Of a DNA stretch of 32,361 nt, positions 9,180 through 19,080 are shown piece by piece (the first letter of the stretch is position 1; every line of letters begins with the position of its first letter). Location: positions 1 through 32,361 of the forward strand of contig DATHJB010000142.1 in assembly GCA_035316325.1 (NCBI GenBank). Direction: 5' to 3'. The notes beneath the pieces were generated by a model that worked only from the letters and a program-made list of their open reading frames with translations, searched no databases and had not been told where the DNA came from. Both the position numbers and the translations under genes were made by a program. The stretch comes from Acidimicrobiales bacterium (lineage in GTDB: Bacteria > Actinomycetota > Acidimicrobiia > Acidimicrobiales > VFJN01).

Positions 9180-10103
9180 TCAGCCGGATACGGCGAGCCC
9201 GAGCGCGAGGAAGGCGCCGAACACCAGCTGCACCCGGCCGGTGGCGACCAGCACCGGGATGAGCGCCGGCCCCCGGTCGCCCCGGAGCACCGCCAGCACG
9301 GCGTTGCGGGCCAACGGCACGGCGGCGAGGGCCAGGATCGCGGCCGGACGCTCCCCGAACGCGGCGATCGGCGGCACGCACACCACCGCCGCCACCAGCA
9401 GGGCGACGTAGAACCAGCGGGTGCGGGCGTCGCCCAGGCGGACGGCCAGGGTGCGCTTGCCCGACACCGTGTCGCCCGGGATGTCCCGCAGGTTGTTCAC
9501 CACCAGGAGCGCCGTCGCCAGGAGGCCCACCGGCACGCTGGCACCCAGGGCCAGGCCCGACAGCTGCCCCTCCTGCACGTAGGCCGACCCGGCCGTGGCG
9601 ACCACCCCGAAGAACGTGAACACGAACGCCTCGCCCAGGCCCAGGTAGCCGTAGGGGCGGGGGCCGCCGGTGTAGAACCAGCCGGCGGCGATGGCGGCCA
9701 CACCCACCACGATGAGCTCCCACCCGACCGCCACGGCCAGGGCGAACCCGGCCACGCCGGCCACCCCGAAGGCGACGAGGGCGGCCCGCTTCACCCGCCC
9801 GGGGGCGACGAGGCCGGACCCGACGAGCCGCACCGGCCCCACCCGGCGCTCGGCGCTGTCGGTGCCCCGGACGCCGTCGCTGTAGTCGTTGGCGTAGTTG
9901 GTGGCCACCTGCAGGGCGAGGGCGACGACCAGGGCCGCGACGGCCCGCCAGGCGATCAGGTCGACCTCCCCGGCGGCACAGGCCGTGCCCACCAGCACGG
10001 GCACGACGGCGGCCGGCAGCGTCCGGGGCCGCGCCCCCGCCAGCCACAGCCGGGCTCCCGTGGGTGGCACGGGCGGGGCGGACGGGGAGTCGATCGACGG
10101 CAC
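9180..10103 (-). CDS. menA: DHNA octaprenyltransferase MenA
   Basis: MenA is a membrane UbiA-family prenyltransferase that attaches the isoprenoid tail to 1,4-dihydroxy-2-naphthoate, giving demethylmenaquinone. The 307-residue product has RPRTLPAAVVPVLVG at the N-terminus, the first Asp-rich Mg/diphosphate motif in NYANDYSDGVRGTD, the conserved RLVGSG segment and a second region DARTRWFY, with about eight hydrophobic helices. GTG at 10103 is preceded by TACACT with a 7-nt spacer. It is divergent from menE and convergent with menH. Its product is the substrate of MenG encoded 4 kb away. Confidence 0.92.
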   Translation of the reverse strand: MPSIDSPSAPPVPPTGARLWLAGARPRTLPAAVVPVLVGTACAAGEVDLIAWRAVAALVVALALQVATNYANDYSDGVRGTDSAERRVGPVRLVGSGLVAPGRVKRAALVAFGVAGVAGFALAVAVGWELIVVGVAAIAAGWFYTGGPRPYGYLGLGEAFVFTFFGVVATAGSAYVQEGQLSGLALGASVPVGLLATALLVVNNLRDIPGDTVSGKRTLAVRLGDARTRWFYVALLVAAVVCVPPIAAFGERPAAILALAAVPLARNAVLAVLRGDRGPALIPVLVATGRVQLVFGAFLALGLAVSG

Positions 10104-10110
10104 GGGCCGC

Positions 10111-10116
10111 AGTGTA
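10111..10116 (-). promoter_or_regulatory. -10 hexamer TACACT of menA
   Basis: TACACT on the minus strand is followed by 7 nt and the GTG at 10103; leaderless transcript inferred. It decides the menA start, because the open frame runs further upstream. Confidence 0.55.
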
Positions 10117-10129
10117 GGAAGCTCACGCG

Positions 10130-10165
10130 ATGGGTCCGGAAGCCGTGTCGGAGGGTGACCGCTGA
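10130..10165 (+). CDS. possible 11-codon upstream ORF before menE
   Basis: An ATG at 10130 opens an 11-residue frame (MGPEAVSEGDR) whose TGA (10163-10165) overlaps the likely CTG start of menE at 10162 (CTGA). TAGGAA lies 9 nt before the ATG. Such a layout would couple menE translation to the short frame. It may be chance; no conservation data are available. Confidence 0.25.
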   Translation: MGPEAVSEGDR

Positions 10166-11202
10166 ACCGTCTCGTCGTCGTCGAGGCGGAGGGCACGCCG
10201 GGCTTCGTCGACGCGCTCCGCCGGGCCTGGGACGACGGGGACGCCGTGCTGCCGCTCGACCCCCGGCTGCCGGGGCCGGCGCGGGAGGCGGCACTGGCGG
10301 CTGCCCGACCCGAGGAGCCGGTGGCGGCCAGGGACGCGCTCGTGGTCCTCACGTCGGGGACCACCGGGGAGCCGAAGGCGGCGGTCCTCACCCACGACGC
10401 CGTCGCCGCGTCGGCCCGGGCCACCAGCACCCGGCTCGCCGTCGACCCCACGAGCGACCGCTGGCTGGCGTGCCTACCGCTGGCCCACGTCGGTGGCCTC
10501 GGGGTGGTCACCCGGGCGCTGCTCACCGGGACTCCCCTGACCGTGGTGCCCGACGTCCGGCAGGCGTCGGGCGACGCGACGCTGGTCTCGCTGGTGCCGG
10601 CGCTGCTCCCCCGGGTCGACGCCGCCCGGTTCCGCACGATCGTCCTCGGCGGCTCGGCGATGCCGCCCGATCTGCCCGCCAACGCCGTCGCCACCTACGG
10701 CCTCACCGAGTCGGGCGGCGGGATCGTCTACGACGGCGTGCCGCTCGACGGCGTCGAGATCCGGGTCGACGCCGCCGGCCAGATCCACCTGCGGGCGCCG
10801 ATGCTGCTGCGGGCCTACCGCGACGGCCACGACCCCAGGGACGCCGACGGCTGGCTCCCCACCGGCGACGCCGGGGCCTGGGACGGCGCCACGCTCGGGG
10901 TCAGCGGGCGGATCGGCGACGTGATCGTGACCGGCGGCGAGAAGGTGTGGCCGACCACCGTCGAGGCCCGCCTGACCGAGCACCCCGACGTCCGGGAGGC
11001 CCTGGTCTTCGGCCGTGCCGACCCCACGTGGGGCCGGCGGGTGGTCGCCCGGGTGGTCCCCGCAAACCCACGACAACCGCCGACGCTCGACGCCGTCCGT
11101 GGCTGGGTCAAGGAGACCCTCCCGCCCTGGTCGGCCCCCCACGAGCTGGAGCTGGCCGACACCCTCCCCCGCACCGCCCTCGGCAAGCTGAAGCGCTACT
11201 AG
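10162..11202 (+). CDS. menE: o-succinylbenzoate-CoA ligase MenE (AMP-binding)
   Basis: MenE adenylates o-succinylbenzoate and transfers it to CoA. The product has the adenylate-forming P-loop VVLTSGTTGEPKAAVLTH, the motif YGLTESGGG, TGDAGAWD, GRIGDVIVTGGEKVWP and the C-terminal catalytic Lys in TALGKLKRY. At about 346 residues it is short for the superfamily but near the length of the mycobacterial MenE. The start is inferred: an in-frame stop lies at 10156, and the conserved-looking N-terminus (NRLVVVEAEGTPGFVDALRRAW) reaches to CTG at 10162, preceded by GGAGG 7 nt away. The first GTG is at 10246 and would drop 28 residues. The stop overlaps the convergent SDR stop within CTAG. Confidence 0.85.
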   Translation: MNRLVVVEAEGTPGFVDALRRAWDDGDAVLPLDPRLPGPAREAALAAARPEEPVAARDALVVLTSGTTGEPKAAVLTHDAVAASARATSTRLAVDPTSDRWLACLPLAHVGGLGVVTRALLTGTPLTVVPDVRQASGDATLVSLVPALLPRVDAARFRTIVLGGSAMPPDLPANAVATYGLTESGGGIVYDGVPLDGVEIRVDAAGQIHLRAPMLLRAYRDGHDPRDADGWLPTGDAGAWDGATLGVSGRIGDVIVTGGEKVWPTTVEARLTEHPDVREALVFGRADPTWGRRVVARVVPANPRQPPTLDAVRGWVKETLPPWSAPHELELADTLPRTALGKLKRY

Positions 11203-11972
11203 ATCGAGCCGTGGAGCAGCGATCCCCCGTCGACCACCAGGGTCTGGCCGGTGATCCACGACGACAGGTCGCTGGCCAGGAACAGCGCCGCGTTGGCGAT
11301 GTCGTCGGGCACCCCGAGGCGCCGCAACGGCACCCGGCGGGCGATCGCCTCCTCGTTCGGCTCCCACAGCGCCCGGGCCATCTCGGTCTTCACCAGGCCC
11401 GGGGCGATGGCGTTCACCCGCACGGTCGGCCCCAGCTCGTCGGCCAGCGTCTTGGTGAGGTGGATCAGGGCCGCCTTGGTCACGTCGTAGTGGCCGAGGC
11501 CCGGCGCCACGGTGAGCCCTCCGGTCGAGGCCATGTTGATCACGATCCCGCCGTTGTCCTTCATCGAGGCCTTCCATGCCTCCTGCACCCACACCACCGG
11601 CCCCCGGTAGTTGACCTCCCAGGTCTTGTCGAAGCGGGGCAGGTCGATGTCGACCGCCGCGCCCATGTAGGGGTTGGTCGCGGCGTTGTTGACCAGGATG
11701 TCGAGCCGGCCGAAGCGCTCGACGGCCGCGCCAACGCACCCGGCGATCTGCTCCGGATCGCCGGCGTGGGCGGCGACTGCGGCCACGTCCCCCGCCCGGT
11801 CGGCGCCGATGTCGTCGACGATGCTGGCTGCCACCTCGTCGAGCGCCTCCTGCTTGCGCGACGACAGCACCACCGACGCCCCCGCCGCGGCGTACGTCCG
11901 GGCGATGGCCTCGCCGATCCCCCGGCTCGCCCCGGTCACCAGGGCCACCTTCCCCTCAAGGCTCAGTTCCAT
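11199..11972 (-). CDS. SDR-family oxidoreductase
   Basis: The 257-residue product is a classical short-chain dehydrogenase/reductase: cofactor loop TGASRGIG, LVNNAATNPYMG, catalytic Ser in INMASTGG, YxxxK in HYDVTKAALIHLTK, and the closing segment SDLSSWITGQTLVVDGG. SSRK after the second beta strand hints at NADP preference. ATG at 11972 is preceded by TAGGGT with an 8-nt spacer. It is divergent from the DUF255 gene and overlaps the menE stop. It may be a 3-oxoacyl or alcohol dehydrogenase; there is no evidence it acts in the menaquinone pathway. Confidence 0.88.
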   Translation of the reverse strand: MELSLEGKVALVTGASRGIGEAIARTYAAAGASVVLSSRKQEALDEVAASIVDDIGADRAGDVAAVAAHAGDPEQIAGCVGAAVERFGRLDILVNNAATNPYMGAAVDIDLPRFDKTWEVNYRGPVVWVQEAWKASMKDNGGIVINMASTGGLTVAPGLGHYDVTKAALIHLTKTLADELGPTVRVNAIAPGLVKTEMARALWEPNEEAIARRVPLRRLGVPDDIANAALFLASDLSSWITGQTLVVDGGSLLHGSI

Positions 11973-11978
11973 GGGGTG

Positions 11979-11998
11979 GGACCCTAGAGAGCGGGTCC
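11979..11998. promoter_or_regulatory. inverted repeat GGACCC-N8-GGGTCC between divergent -10 boxes
   Basis: GGACCC (11979-11984) and GGGTCC (11993-11998) are symmetric and lie between and partly over the SDR -10 (TAGGGT, 11981-11986, minus) and the -10 of the DUF255 gene (TACAGT, 11999-12004, plus). It could be a shared operator; it could also be chance in GC-rich DNA. Confidence 0.3.
11981..11986 (-). promoter_or_regulatory. -10 hexamer TAGGGT of the SDR gene
   Basis: TAGGGT is followed by 8 nt and the ATG at 11972 on the minus strand; leaderless transcript inferred. Confidence 0.5.
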
Positions 11999-12004
11999 TA
12001 CAGT
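11999..12004 (+). promoter_or_regulatory. -10 hexamer TACAGT of the DUF255 gene
   Basis: TACAGT is followed by 7 nt and the GTG at 12012; leaderless transcript inferred. The same hexamer and spacing occur before the Rrf2 gene. Confidence 0.55.
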
Positions 12005-12011
12005 CGGCGAA

Positions 12012-14000
<1,989 letters not shown>

Positions 14001-14002
14001 GC

Positions 14003-14051
14003 GAAATTGCGTGGTTCGTGGCCCTCTAGCGACCGCCTGCCACGCAATTTC
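14003..14051. repeat. 49-bp palindromic repeat, copy 3
   Basis: The arms GAAATTGCGTGG (14003-14014) and CCACGCAATTTC (14040-14051) are perfect 12-bp inverted repeats. It lies 2 nt after the DUF255 gene stop and 10 nt before the stop of the convergent nitroreductase gene. It aligns to the reverse complement of copy 2 at 40 of 49 positions without gaps. Confidence 0.88.
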
Positions 14052-14061
14052 GGGGTTGGGG

Positions 14062-14661
14062 CTACCAGCCGCCCCGGTGGACCACGTCGTCCAACGGGCG
14101 GCGGGGGCGCGAGGCAGACGCACCGGGCTCGTCGGGTGCGGGGTAGCCGAGGGCGACGGCGCCGAGGGCCCGCCAGCCGTCGGGGACCCCGAGCGCCGAC
14201 AGCGCCGCCGCCTCGTGGTCGAACAGGCCGTAGAACAGAGCACCCAGGCCGGCGTCGACCGCGGCGAGGAGCAGGGTCTGCACCGCCATCCCACCGTCGA
14301 CCCACCAGTAGGGCACCGGCCAGGCGTCGGTCGAGCCGCCCAGGCCCGTCGACGACTTGTCGGGCTCGGCGTAGCGGGACACGTAGGCGCCCGGCGACAC
14401 CAGCGGCACGACGACGACCGGGGCCGACAGCAGGCCCTGCCAGCGGAAACCCGCCCGGCGGGGCTCAGGGAGCGTCACGTCCCACAGGCGAGCCGTCTCC
14501 TCGGCGCCCGACAGGACCACGAACGACCACGGCTGCGTGTGCCCCGCCGACGGCGAGCGGCGTGCCAGGTCGAGCAGGCCGTCCACCACCTCGGGCGACA
14601 CCGGACGGTCCGCAAAAGCGCGGACCATCCGTCGGGTACGAACGACCCTGTCGAGCTCCAA
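14062..14661 (-). CDS. nitroreductase-family flavoprotein
   Basis: The 199-residue product has the FMN-binding nitroreductase pattern: RTRRMVRAFADRPVSPEVVDGLLDLARRSPSAGHTQPWSFVVL at the N-terminus (Arg residues for the FMN phosphate, then SAGHTQPW) and a C-terminal GALFYGLFDHEAAALSALGVPDGWRALGAVALGYP. The family reduces nitro, quinone or other substrates with NAD(P)H; some members act on F420 or as deiodinases. The substrate is not deducible. The start is TTG at 14661, 4 nt after the stop of the upstream gene, so translational coupling is likely. It converges on the DUF255 gene across a 49-bp palindrome. Confidence 0.87.
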   Translation of the reverse strand: MELDRVVRTRRMVRAFADRPVSPEVVDGLLDLARRSPSAGHTQPWSFVVLSGAEETARLWDVTLPEPRRAGFRWQGLLSAPVVVVPLVSPGAYVSRYAEPDKSSTGLGGSTDAWPVPYWWVDGGMAVQTLLLAAVDAGLGALFYGLFDHEAAALSALGVPDGWRALGAVALGYPAPDEPGASASRPRRPLDDVVHRGGW

Positions 14662-14665
14662 CCAG

Positions 14666-15346
14666 CTACGTCGCCGGAGCCAGCTTGCGGAGGTCCTCCT
14701 CCATCGCCCAACCGAAGGCGATCAGGCTGTCGCCCTGGTCGGCCTTGACCACCGCGAAACGCTCGAGCAGCTCGGCGTCGAGATCCTCGGGCCGGAGGGT
14801 GGAGTGGTCGAACACCGCCGCCAGCTCCTCGCCAGCACCCTTGGCCAGGAACGCCCGCTGGTCGTAGGCGCCGTTGAGGATGCCGTAGCGCCGTGCGAGG
14901 CGCGAGCCCCACGCCCGCTCCTCGCCGGTGGCCTTGTGCTCGGCCCGGGGGACGATGTCGTTGAGCGTCTTGAACGCCTCGAAGCCACCCGGCTCACCGA
15001 AACGGGCGGACACCAGCACGTCCTCGTCGGGGAAGGCGAGCACGGCACGACGCATCTGGTCCTGGATGATGTTGCGCAGCACCGAGTCGCGCTTGGAGGT
15101 GCGATGGATCGACGACAGCCCGATCAGGACGCAGGGTGTGCCACCGATGCGCTCGAGCGTGCAGAAGGAGAATCCTTTGAGCTTGCCGTTGTCGCGAGCC
15201 TGGGTGACCAGCACCCATGCCTCGGCCTGCTTCGACAGCTCGCCCACCTCGTAGGCCAGCGGTCCGTCGGCACACAGGTCGGCCATTTCGGCCAGCTCGG
15301 CATCGCTCAACGCCGTGCAGTCTTTGGTATCTACCGCGATCGACAT
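14666..15346 (-). CDS. uncharacterised protein, possible acyltransferase-like fold
   Basis: I do not recognise this 226-residue protein with certainty. It opens with SIAVDTKDCTALSDAELAEMADLC and has a beta-rich middle (EAWVLVTQARDNGKLKGFSFCTLERIGGTPCVLIGLSSIHR) followed by an amphipathic stretch (SKRDSVLRNIIQDQMRRAVLAFPDEDVLVSARFGEPGGFEAFKTL) that recalls an N-acetyltransferase fold. No catalytic motif is clear. It has no signal peptide or membrane segment. The ATG at 15346 is the only near start; TACGCA lies just upstream. It is 4 nt upstream of the nitroreductase gene and probably in one transcript with it. Local GC is lower than in its neighbours. Confidence 0.75.
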   Translation of the reverse strand: MSIAVDTKDCTALSDAELAEMADLCADGPLAYEVGELSKQAEAWVLVTQARDNGKLKGFSFCTLERIGGTPCVLIGLSSIHRTSKRDSVLRNIIQDQMRRAVLAFPDEDVLVSARFGEPGGFEAFKTLNDIVPRAEHKATGEERAWGSRLARRYGILNGAYDQRAFLAKGAGEELAAVFDHSTLRPEDLDAELLERFAVVKADQGDSLIAFGWAMEEDLRKLAPAT

Positions 15347-15452
15347 TGCTATGCGTAGCCCCTGTCTTGGGTCCGGAGAGTCCTAACAGTCCAGTCAAAT
15401 CGCACGGCTCGTGCAACTCGCGTGGGCGAACACGCGCGCGGCGTAGCCGTGA

Positions 15453-18400
15453 TCACGTACGAGCAACCACAGCACCCGGCCCCAAAACCGTGCTGATCTG
15501 GCCCAAAAGGCCGTTGCTGGAGTCGACCCGCCACTGGTCCTCCAGCCGCAGCACCTGGCGCTCACCCAGGTGCAGGAACACCGGCGACTCGCCGGGATGC
15601 TCGGCGAGCACGGCCTTGAGCTGGTCCACCAGCCGCTCCGACACCGCCCGCAACGGCACCCGCAGCCGCAGCGGTTCGGCGCTGCCCTCGGCGACCTCCA
15701 CCGGGTCGACGGTCTGGGCGATCATCTTGGGCGTGTCGTCGCGCTTGTCGAGACGGCCCTTGACCACCACCACTGCGTCGTCCTCGAGGCGGTGGCCCTG
15801 CTCGCTCATAGTCTTCGGGAACACCATGACCTCGATCGACGTGGCCAGGTCCTCCAGCGTGAACACCGCCATGAGGTCGCCCTTGCGGGTCCACTTGCGC
15901 TGCAGGCCGGTGATCACGCCGCCGATGGAGATCATCGCCCCGTCGTCGAGGCCGTCGAGGTCGCCCAGCCGGTGCTCGGCCTTGCGGGACAGCGCGGCTT
16001 CGGCGCCCAGCAGCGGGTGGTCGCTCACGTAGAGGCCCAGCATCTCCTTCTCGAAGGAGAGCCGGTCGCGCTTGCCGAACTCGAACGAGGGGATGGCGGT
16101 GCGCTCGAAGTCGTCGCCCGGAGCGCTGTCGTCGCCCCCACCGAAGAGCGTCATGATGCCCATGTCGCGCTCGCGGCGACGGGCCAATGTGTGGTCGACG
16201 ATCTGCTCGAAGACAGTCAATAGGCCCTTGCGGGGATGGCCCATGTCGTCGAATGCGCCGGCCTTGATCAACGACTCCACCGTGCGCTTGTTCAGCACCG
16301 ACGAGTCGACCCGTTGGCAGAAATCGTAGAAGTCGAGATAGGGGCCGTTCTCGTCGCGCTCCTGCACGATCAGCGCGACCAGGCCCTCCCCCACGTTGCG
16401 CACGGCCGAGAGCCCGAAGTAGATCCGACGCTCTTCCTCGTTGACCATGGGCATGAAATCGGAGGCCGACCGGTTCACGTCGGGCACGTCGACCGTGATG
16501 CCCATCGTGCGGCATTCAGCCAGGTAGACGGCAGCCTTCTCCAGGCTGGTCTTGACCGACGTGAGCAGCGCCGCCAGGTACTCGGCCGGATAGTTGGCCT
16601 TGAGATAGGCGGTCTGATAGGTGACGAAGCCGTAGCCGAACGCGTGCGATTTGTTGAACGCATAGTCGGCGAACGGCTCGATGATGTCGAACCACTTGTT
16701 GCCGAGCTCGCCTCCATAGCCGGTGGCCTCACAGCCGGCGATGAACTTCTCGCGCTCCTTGGCGATGAGCGCCCGGTTCTTCTTGCCGCAAGCCTTGCGG
16801 AGGTTGTCGGCTTCGGCCAGCGAGTAGCCGGCGAAGCGCTGCGCCACCCGCATCATCGACTCCTGATAGATCATCAGGCCCCAGGTGTCGCCGAGTACCT
16901 CCTCGGCGTCGGGATGCAGGTACTCGATCGGCTTGCGCGCGTTCTTCCGATCGGCGTAGTCGTTGTGCATGTTCGCCGCCATCGGCCCCGGCCGGTACAG
17001 GGCGATGAGCGCGGCGACGTCCTCGAACGACGTGGGCTTGAGCGAGCGCATCAGCGCCCGCAGCGGCCCGCCCTCCAGCTGGAACACCCCGATGGAGTCG
17101 GCCCGCGCCAGCAGCTCGTAGGTGGGCGGGTCGTCGAGCGGGACCTTGTCGATGTCGAGGTCGATCCCGTGGATGACCTTGATCAGCTCGAGGGCGTTGG
17201 CGATGACGTCGAGGTTGCGGAGCCCCAGGAAGTCCATCTTGAGGAGGCCGAGCTCCTCGACGCCGTGCATCTCGTACTGGGTGACGACCGGGGCTTCCTC
17301 GATCGGCTGCCCGCCTTCCGGCTTGCGCTGGATTGGCAGGTAGTCGGTGAGCGGGTCCTTGGTGATCACCACCGCCGCGGCGTGGATGCCGTCCTGGCGA
17401 CGCAGGCCCTCGAGGCCCTTGGCGACGTCCATCACCTTGTGGGCGTCGTCGTCCTCGTCGTACATCTGCCGCAGCTCGCCGGCCATCTTGTAGCCGTCCT
17501 CGAACTTCGGGTGCTCGTCGAGGCAGGCGTACAGCGGGGTGTCGCGGCCCATGATCAGCGGCGGCATCGCCTTGGCGACCTTGTCACCCATGCCGTAGGG
17601 GTAGCCGAGCACCCGGGCGGCGTCGCGCACCGCGGCCCGGGCCTTGATGGTGGAGAAGGTGACGATCTGGGCGACATGGTCGCGCCCGTAGCGCTCGGCG
17701 GCGTAGCGGATCATCTCGTCCCGGTAACGGGAGTCGAAGTCCATGTCGATGTCGGGCATCGAGATGCGGGACGGGTTGAGGAACCGCTCGAACAGCAGGT
17801 CGTACTTGATCGGGTCGAGGTCGGTGATCCACAGCGTGTAGGCCACCGCGCAGCCCGCGGCGCTGCCTCGACCCGGGCCGACCCGGATGCCGGCCTGGCG
17901 GGCGTGGTCGATCAGGTCCCACACGATGAGGAAGTAGGAGCTGAACCCCATGTCCTCGATGACCTTCAGCTCGTAGGCGAGGCGCTCGACCACCTTGTCG
18001 GGCAGCTGGTCGCCCCAGCGCTTGCGGGCGCCCTCGAACGTGAGGTGCTGCAGGTAGGCGCCGTCGGTGTCGAAGCCCTCGGGCAGCGGGAAGCTGGGCA
18101 GCTGGGGCTTGCCGAACGAGATCTCGACGTCGGCCCGCTCGGCGATCCACAGCGTGTTGTCGCACGACTCGGGCACCTCGTCGAACAGCGACCGCATCTC
18201 GACGGCGGACTTGAGGTAGTGCTCGTCGCCGTGGAACTTGAAGCGGTCGGGGTCGCTCATCAGCGACCCGGTCTGCACGCACAGGAGGGCGTCGTGGGCG
18301 ACGGCATCCTCCCGGTGGACGTAGTGGCTGTCGTTGGTGGCCAGCAGCGGGGCGTTGATGCGGCGGGCCAGGTCGATCAGCTGCGGGTTCGTCTTGTGCT

Positions 18401-18992
18401 GCTCGGGGATGCCGTGGTCCTGGATCTCGACGAACAGGTTGTCGCGGCCGAAGATGTCCTGCAGGCGGGCGGCCTTGGCGGTGGCGTCCTCGATGTCGCC
18501 CCGCATGAGCGACTGGAGCACGTGGCCACCCAGGCAACCGGTGGTGGCGATGAGGCCCGACGAGTGCTCGGCCAGGATCTCCCAGTCGACCCGGGGCTTG
18601 TAGTAGTAGCCCTCCATGAAGGCCCGGCTGGCGAGCTGGATGAGGTTCTTGTAGCCCTCGTTGTTCTCGGCGAGGAGGGTCAGGTGGTAGTAGAGCTTCT
18701 TGCCGCCCTCGGCATCGCCCCCGGAGTCGTCGACCCGGCCCCGGCGGGACGGGCGCTCGTGACGGGAGTCGTGGGCCATGTAGGCCTCGGTGCCGAGGAT
18801 GGGCTTGATCCCCTGCTTCCGGCACTCCTTGTAGAAGTCGAGGATGCCGTACATGTTGCCGTGGTCGGTGATGCCCAGCGCGGGCTGACCGTCGGCGGCG
18901 GCGGCACCCACCGTCTCGCCGATGCGGGCGGCGCCGTCGAGCATCGAGTACTCGGTGTGGACGTGGAGGTGGGTGAAGCTTCCTCTGCCCAT
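15453..18992 (-). CDS. dnaE: DNA polymerase III alpha subunit DnaE
   Basis: DnaE is the replicative polymerase. The 1179-residue product has an N-terminal PHP domain with intact metal ligands (HLHVHTEYSMLDGA with His8, His10, His12; GITDHGNMYG; TNDSHY), which in DnaE1 of mycobacteria is the proofreading exonuclease. The polymerase core has GPGRGSAAG, catalytic Asp414 and Asp416 in PDIDMDF, and Asp587 in KMDFLGL. An HhH region (KRTVESLIKAGAFDDMGHP) and a C-terminal OB fold (GGVITGLQRKWTRKGDLMAVFTLEDL) follow. Length and intact PHP fit DnaE1. The ATG at 18992 is set by a strong GGAGGAGG Shine-Dalgarno; it is one of the few genes here with a clear leader. Confidence 0.97.
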   Translation of the reverse strand: MGRGSFTHLHVHTEYSMLDGAARIGETVGAAAADGQPALGITDHGNMYGILDFYKECRKQGIKPILGTEAYMAHDSRHERPSRRGRVDDSGGDAEGGKKLYYHLTLLAENNEGYKNLIQLASRAFMEGYYYKPRVDWEILAEHSSGLIATTGCLGGHVLQSLMRGDIEDATAKAARLQDIFGRDNLFVEIQDHGIPEQHKTNPQLIDLARRINAPLLATNDSHYVHREDAVAHDALLCVQTGSLMSDPDRFKFHGDEHYLKSAVEMRSLFDEVPESCDNTLWIAERADVEISFGKPQLPSFPLPEGFDTDGAYLQHLTFEGARKRWGDQLPDKVVERLAYELKVIEDMGFSSYFLIVWDLIDHARQAGIRVGPGRGSAAGCAVAYTLWITDLDPIKYDLLFERFLNPSRISMPDIDMDFDSRYRDEMIRYAAERYGRDHVAQIVTFSTIKARAAVRDAARVLGYPYGMGDKVAKAMPPLIMGRDTPLYACLDEHPKFEDGYKMAGELRQMYDEDDDAHKVMDVAKGLEGLRRQDGIHAAAVVITKDPLTDYLPIQRKPEGGQPIEEAPVVTQYEMHGVEELGLLKMDFLGLRNLDVIANALELIKVIHGIDLDIDKVPLDDPPTYELLARADSIGVFQLEGGPLRALMRSLKPTSFEDVAALIALYRPGPMAANMHNDYADRKNARKPIEYLHPDAEEVLGDTWGLMIYQESMMRVAQRFAGYSLAEADNLRKACGKKNRALIAKEREKFIAGCEATGYGGELGNKWFDIIEPFADYAFNKSHAFGYGFVTYQTAYLKANYPAEYLAALLTSVKTSLEKAAVYLAECRTMGITVDVPDVNRSASDFMPMVNEEERRIYFGLSAVRNVGEGLVALIVQERDENGPYLDFYDFCQRVDSSVLNKRTVESLIKAGAFDDMGHPRKGLLTVFEQIVDHTLARRRERDMGIMTLFGGGDDSAPGDDFERTAIPSFEFGKRDRLSFEKEMLGLYVSDHPLLGAEAALSRKAEHRLGDLDGLDDGAMISIGGVITGLQRKWTRKGDLMAVFTLEDLATSIEVMVFPKTMSEQGHRLEDDAVVVVKGRLDKRDDTPKMIAQTVDPVEVAEGSAEPLRLRVPLRAVSERLVDQLKAVLAEHPGESPVFLHLGERQVLRLEDQWRVDSSNGLLGQISTVLGPGAVVART

Positions 18993-19003
18993 GACCCTCC
19001 TCC
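18993..19003 (-). promoter_or_regulatory. Shine-Dalgarno GGAGGAGG of dnaE
   Basis: GGAGGAGG followed by GTC and the ATG at 18992. It selects this start over the much longer open frame upstream. Confidence 0.75.
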
Positions 19004-19005
19004 GG

Positions 19006-19026
19006 GAATCCACAGCCTGTGGACAA
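19006..19026. promoter_or_regulatory. paired DnaA-box-like sites in the dnaE leader
   Basis: On the minus strand TTGTCCACA (19018-19026) is a perfect match to the high-GC DnaA box. On the plus strand AATCCACA (19007-19014) is a weaker inverted copy, so TCCACA-GCC-TGTGGA forms a palindrome (19009-19023). It lies 14-34 nt upstream of the dnaE ATG, just downstream of the probable -10 (TACTCT, 19046-19051). DnaA acting here as a repressor is inferred. Confidence 0.5.
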
Positions 19027-19045
19027 ATGACAACGATGTGATTCC

Positions 19046-19051
19046 AGAGTA
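19046..19051 (-). promoter_or_regulatory. probable -10 hexamer TACTCT of dnaE
   Basis: TACTCT on the minus strand, about 54 nt from the ATG, predicts a leader near 45 nt holding the DnaA-box-like palindrome and the Shine-Dalgarno. The same hexamer serves divIVA. No good -35 is visible. Confidence 0.4.
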
Positions 19052-19080
19052 GCGCAGCGGAAGACGGCCGGGTGACGGCG

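Noticed and set aside
11199..11202. CTAG shared by the menE and SDR stop codons as a special signal
   Set aside because: CTAG is self-complementary and gives TAG on both strands, so this is a simple tail-to-tail overlap.
16236..19052. 938-codon open frame on the plus strand opposite dnaE
   Set aside because: It is the reverse-strand shadow of dnaE. Its translation has the Asp/Val/Gly/His/Arg bias of antisense GC-rich frames and no domain; dnaE has all expected motifs.
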